This document shows positions 4,151 to 5,143 of a stretch of DNA of 5,143 bases, in pieces (position 1 is the stretch's first letter; each line of letters starts with the position of its first letter). Location: assembly GCA_030607765.1 (NCBI GenBank), contig JAUWJJ010000113.1:1-5143 (forward strand), written 5' to 3'. This stretch comes from Candidatus Aerophobota bacterium. GTDB lineage: Bacteria; Aerophobota; Aerophobia; Aerophobales; B3-G15. Below the pieces are notes generated by a model. It did not search any database. It was given only the letters and a program-made list of their open reading frames with translations, and had not been told where the DNA came from. Both the position numbers and the translations under genes were made by a program.

Positions 4151-5089
4151 ATGGGAAAAAATAAGTTAAACTTATTAATATTAAGCTTGATGACTCTTAC
4201 TTTAGTGTTTGCTGATATAGCTTTAGCTAAAAAAAATGCTGTTTCCTTTGTATGGGGCACGGTCCTTGAAAAGCAGTCCTTTAAAAGCCAGGCACTGCAA
4301 AAAACCAAGTGGTATTCTATATATCTTCCTCCTGGGTATAATATCTCTAAGAGGAGTTACCACGTTGTCTATCTTTTACATGGAGCTGGCGAAGATGGGC
4401 TGGCATGGATTTGGAATAGAGGAATAGTCTACACTTTAGATAGGTTAATATCAAAAGGTAAAATTGTACCTATGATAGTTGTCATGCCTGACGCAGGACA
4501 TAAAAATGAACCCTGCCCAGATAATACCTACTTTTATGTGAACAGATATGATGGCACCGCAAACTACGAAGATTATATAATAAACGATCTAATTTCCCAT
4601 ATAGATACCACTTATAGGACTATCCCGGATAGACTACACAGAGCAATAGCTGGCAATTCAATGGGAGGTTATGGTGCTTTATCGCTGGCCATGAAACACG
4701 TAGATAAATTTTCTGTTGTAGCTGTTAATGATCCTGCTTTGTTTGAAGGCATACCTCCAAAAAAGTTAATAGATGCTTTTTTAGGGGAAAGTAGTGGCTG
4801 GGCATTTGGGAAACCCTTTGATGAGGAATATTGGCACCAAAATAATCCTTTCAAGCTCATCAATAGAGTTAAGAATTTAGATGAGATTGATATCTATTTT
4901 GATTGTGGGGACGACGATCGGTTCGGCCTTTACCAGGGGGCAGCAGCCTTTCATCTTGCTTTGGTAAGAGCAGACATCAAACATGAATATCGTATTTATG
5001 ATGGGGATCATGGCTGGAAATATGAAAGGAAACATGTCAAGGATGCTCTAATCTTCATCTCAAAATCTTGGTCAATTTGGCGAGGGTAA
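4151..5089 (+). CDS. Secreted alpha/beta-hydrolase esterase (esterase D / Antigen 85-like family)
   Basis: This is a 312-residue serine esterase with an N-terminal export signal: a basic MGKNKLN, a hydrophobic core from about 8 to 23 (LLILSLMTLTLVF) and an ALA cleavage site near 26. It therefore probably acts outside the cytoplasm on carboxylic esters, possibly acyl or feruloyl groups on polysaccharides. The catalytic pattern is complete: oxyanion-hole region LLHGAGED (75-82), nucleophile Ser170 in GNSMGG, a likely acid in CGDDD (Asp256 or a neighbour) and His287 in DGDHGW. The segment before the nucleophile, with NYEDYIINDLI (138-148), is typical of this family, as is YLPPGY (58-63) near the start. 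ATG 4151 is preferred over GTG 4142, because AGGGG (4138-4142) would sit too close to the latter. It is divergent from fur with no iron link visible. Substrate cannot be read from sequence. No clear terminator follows in the last 54 bases. Confidence 0.88.
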   Translation: MGKNKLNLLILSLMTLTLVFADIALAKKNAVSFVWGTVLEKQSFKSQALQKTKWYSIYLPPGYNISKRSYHVVYLLHGAGEDGLAWIWNRGIVYTLDRLISKGKIVPMIVVMPDAGHKNEPCPDNTYFYVNRYDGTANYEDYIINDLISHIDTTYRTIPDRLHRAIAGNSMGGYGALSLAMKHVDKFSVVAVNDPALFEGIPPKKLIDAFLGESSGWAFGKPFDEEYWHQNNPFKLINRVKNLDEIDIYFDCGDDDRFGLYQGAAAFHLALVRADIKHEYRIYDGDHGWKYERKHVKDALIFISKSWSIWRG

Positions 5090-5143
5090 AAAGTAAATTA
5101 GAGCGTAATAGTTTAGCTTTTCTAAAATTCTTGTTTTCTGTGA

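Noticed and set aside
4669..4863. Minus-strand open frame of 64 codons inside the esterase gene
   Set aside because: It is antisense to the nucleophile-to-acid region of a clear esterase, has no recognisable domain and no sign of being a real gene.
5112..5126. TTTAG/CTAAA stem after the esterase as a terminator
   Set aside because: Five mostly AT pairs with no proper T-run. It is too weak to call, and the window ends soon after.

Overview
The window looks like chromosomal DNA from an AT-rich, probably anaerobic or microaerophilic bacterium. Its core is a ferrous-iron (Feo) uptake operon on the minus strand, directly downstream of a Fur-family regulator gene on the same strand. Strong Shine-Dalgarno sites, coupled genes and two families of dispersed inverted repeats suggest an environmental lineage, perhaps a candidate phylum. 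The sequence alone does not fix the taxon.

Layout, left to right. (1) 1-129, minus: the N-terminal 43 codons of a small winged-helix protein resembling FeoC, cut by the window edge. (2) 130-410: non-coding, mostly a 174-bp element with AGCCAC-type terminal inverted repeats. (3) 411-3075, minus: five tightly packed genes, transcribed right to left as feoA (76 aa), a second feoA-like gene (81 aa), a stand-alone FeoB G-protein domain (173 aa), a stand-alone FeoB membrane permease (414 aa) and an unrecognised four-helix membrane protein (148 aa). (4) 3076-3294: the feo promoter with a palindromic operator, followed by a leader that can fold. (5) 3295-3744, minus: a Fur repressor gene with a TTG start. 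(6) 3745-4150: the fur promoter and operator, a REP-like inverted pair, an orphan open frame and a strong hairpin. (7) 4151-5089, plus: a secreted esterase of the esterase D / Antigen 85-like family, with no evident link to iron.

How the parts fit. The same 9-7-9 inverted repeat (ATTRTAATT, 7 bases, AATTRCAAT) overlaps the predicted -10 box of both the fur and feo promoters. The simplest model is that Fur-Fe(II) represses its own gene and the feo operon. Under low iron, the FeoB permease imports Fe(II), the separate G protein provides the GTPase switch, and the two small SH3-like FeoA proteins probably dock on these components.

The main oddity is the architecture of FeoB. The GTPase and permease are separate genes in different frames, one base apart, and nearly all of the GDI helical domain that normally joins them is absent. 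The last gene encodes a membrane protein translationally coupled to the permease, a possible uncharacterised Feo component. I found no CRISPR array, rRNA, tRNA or transposase gene.
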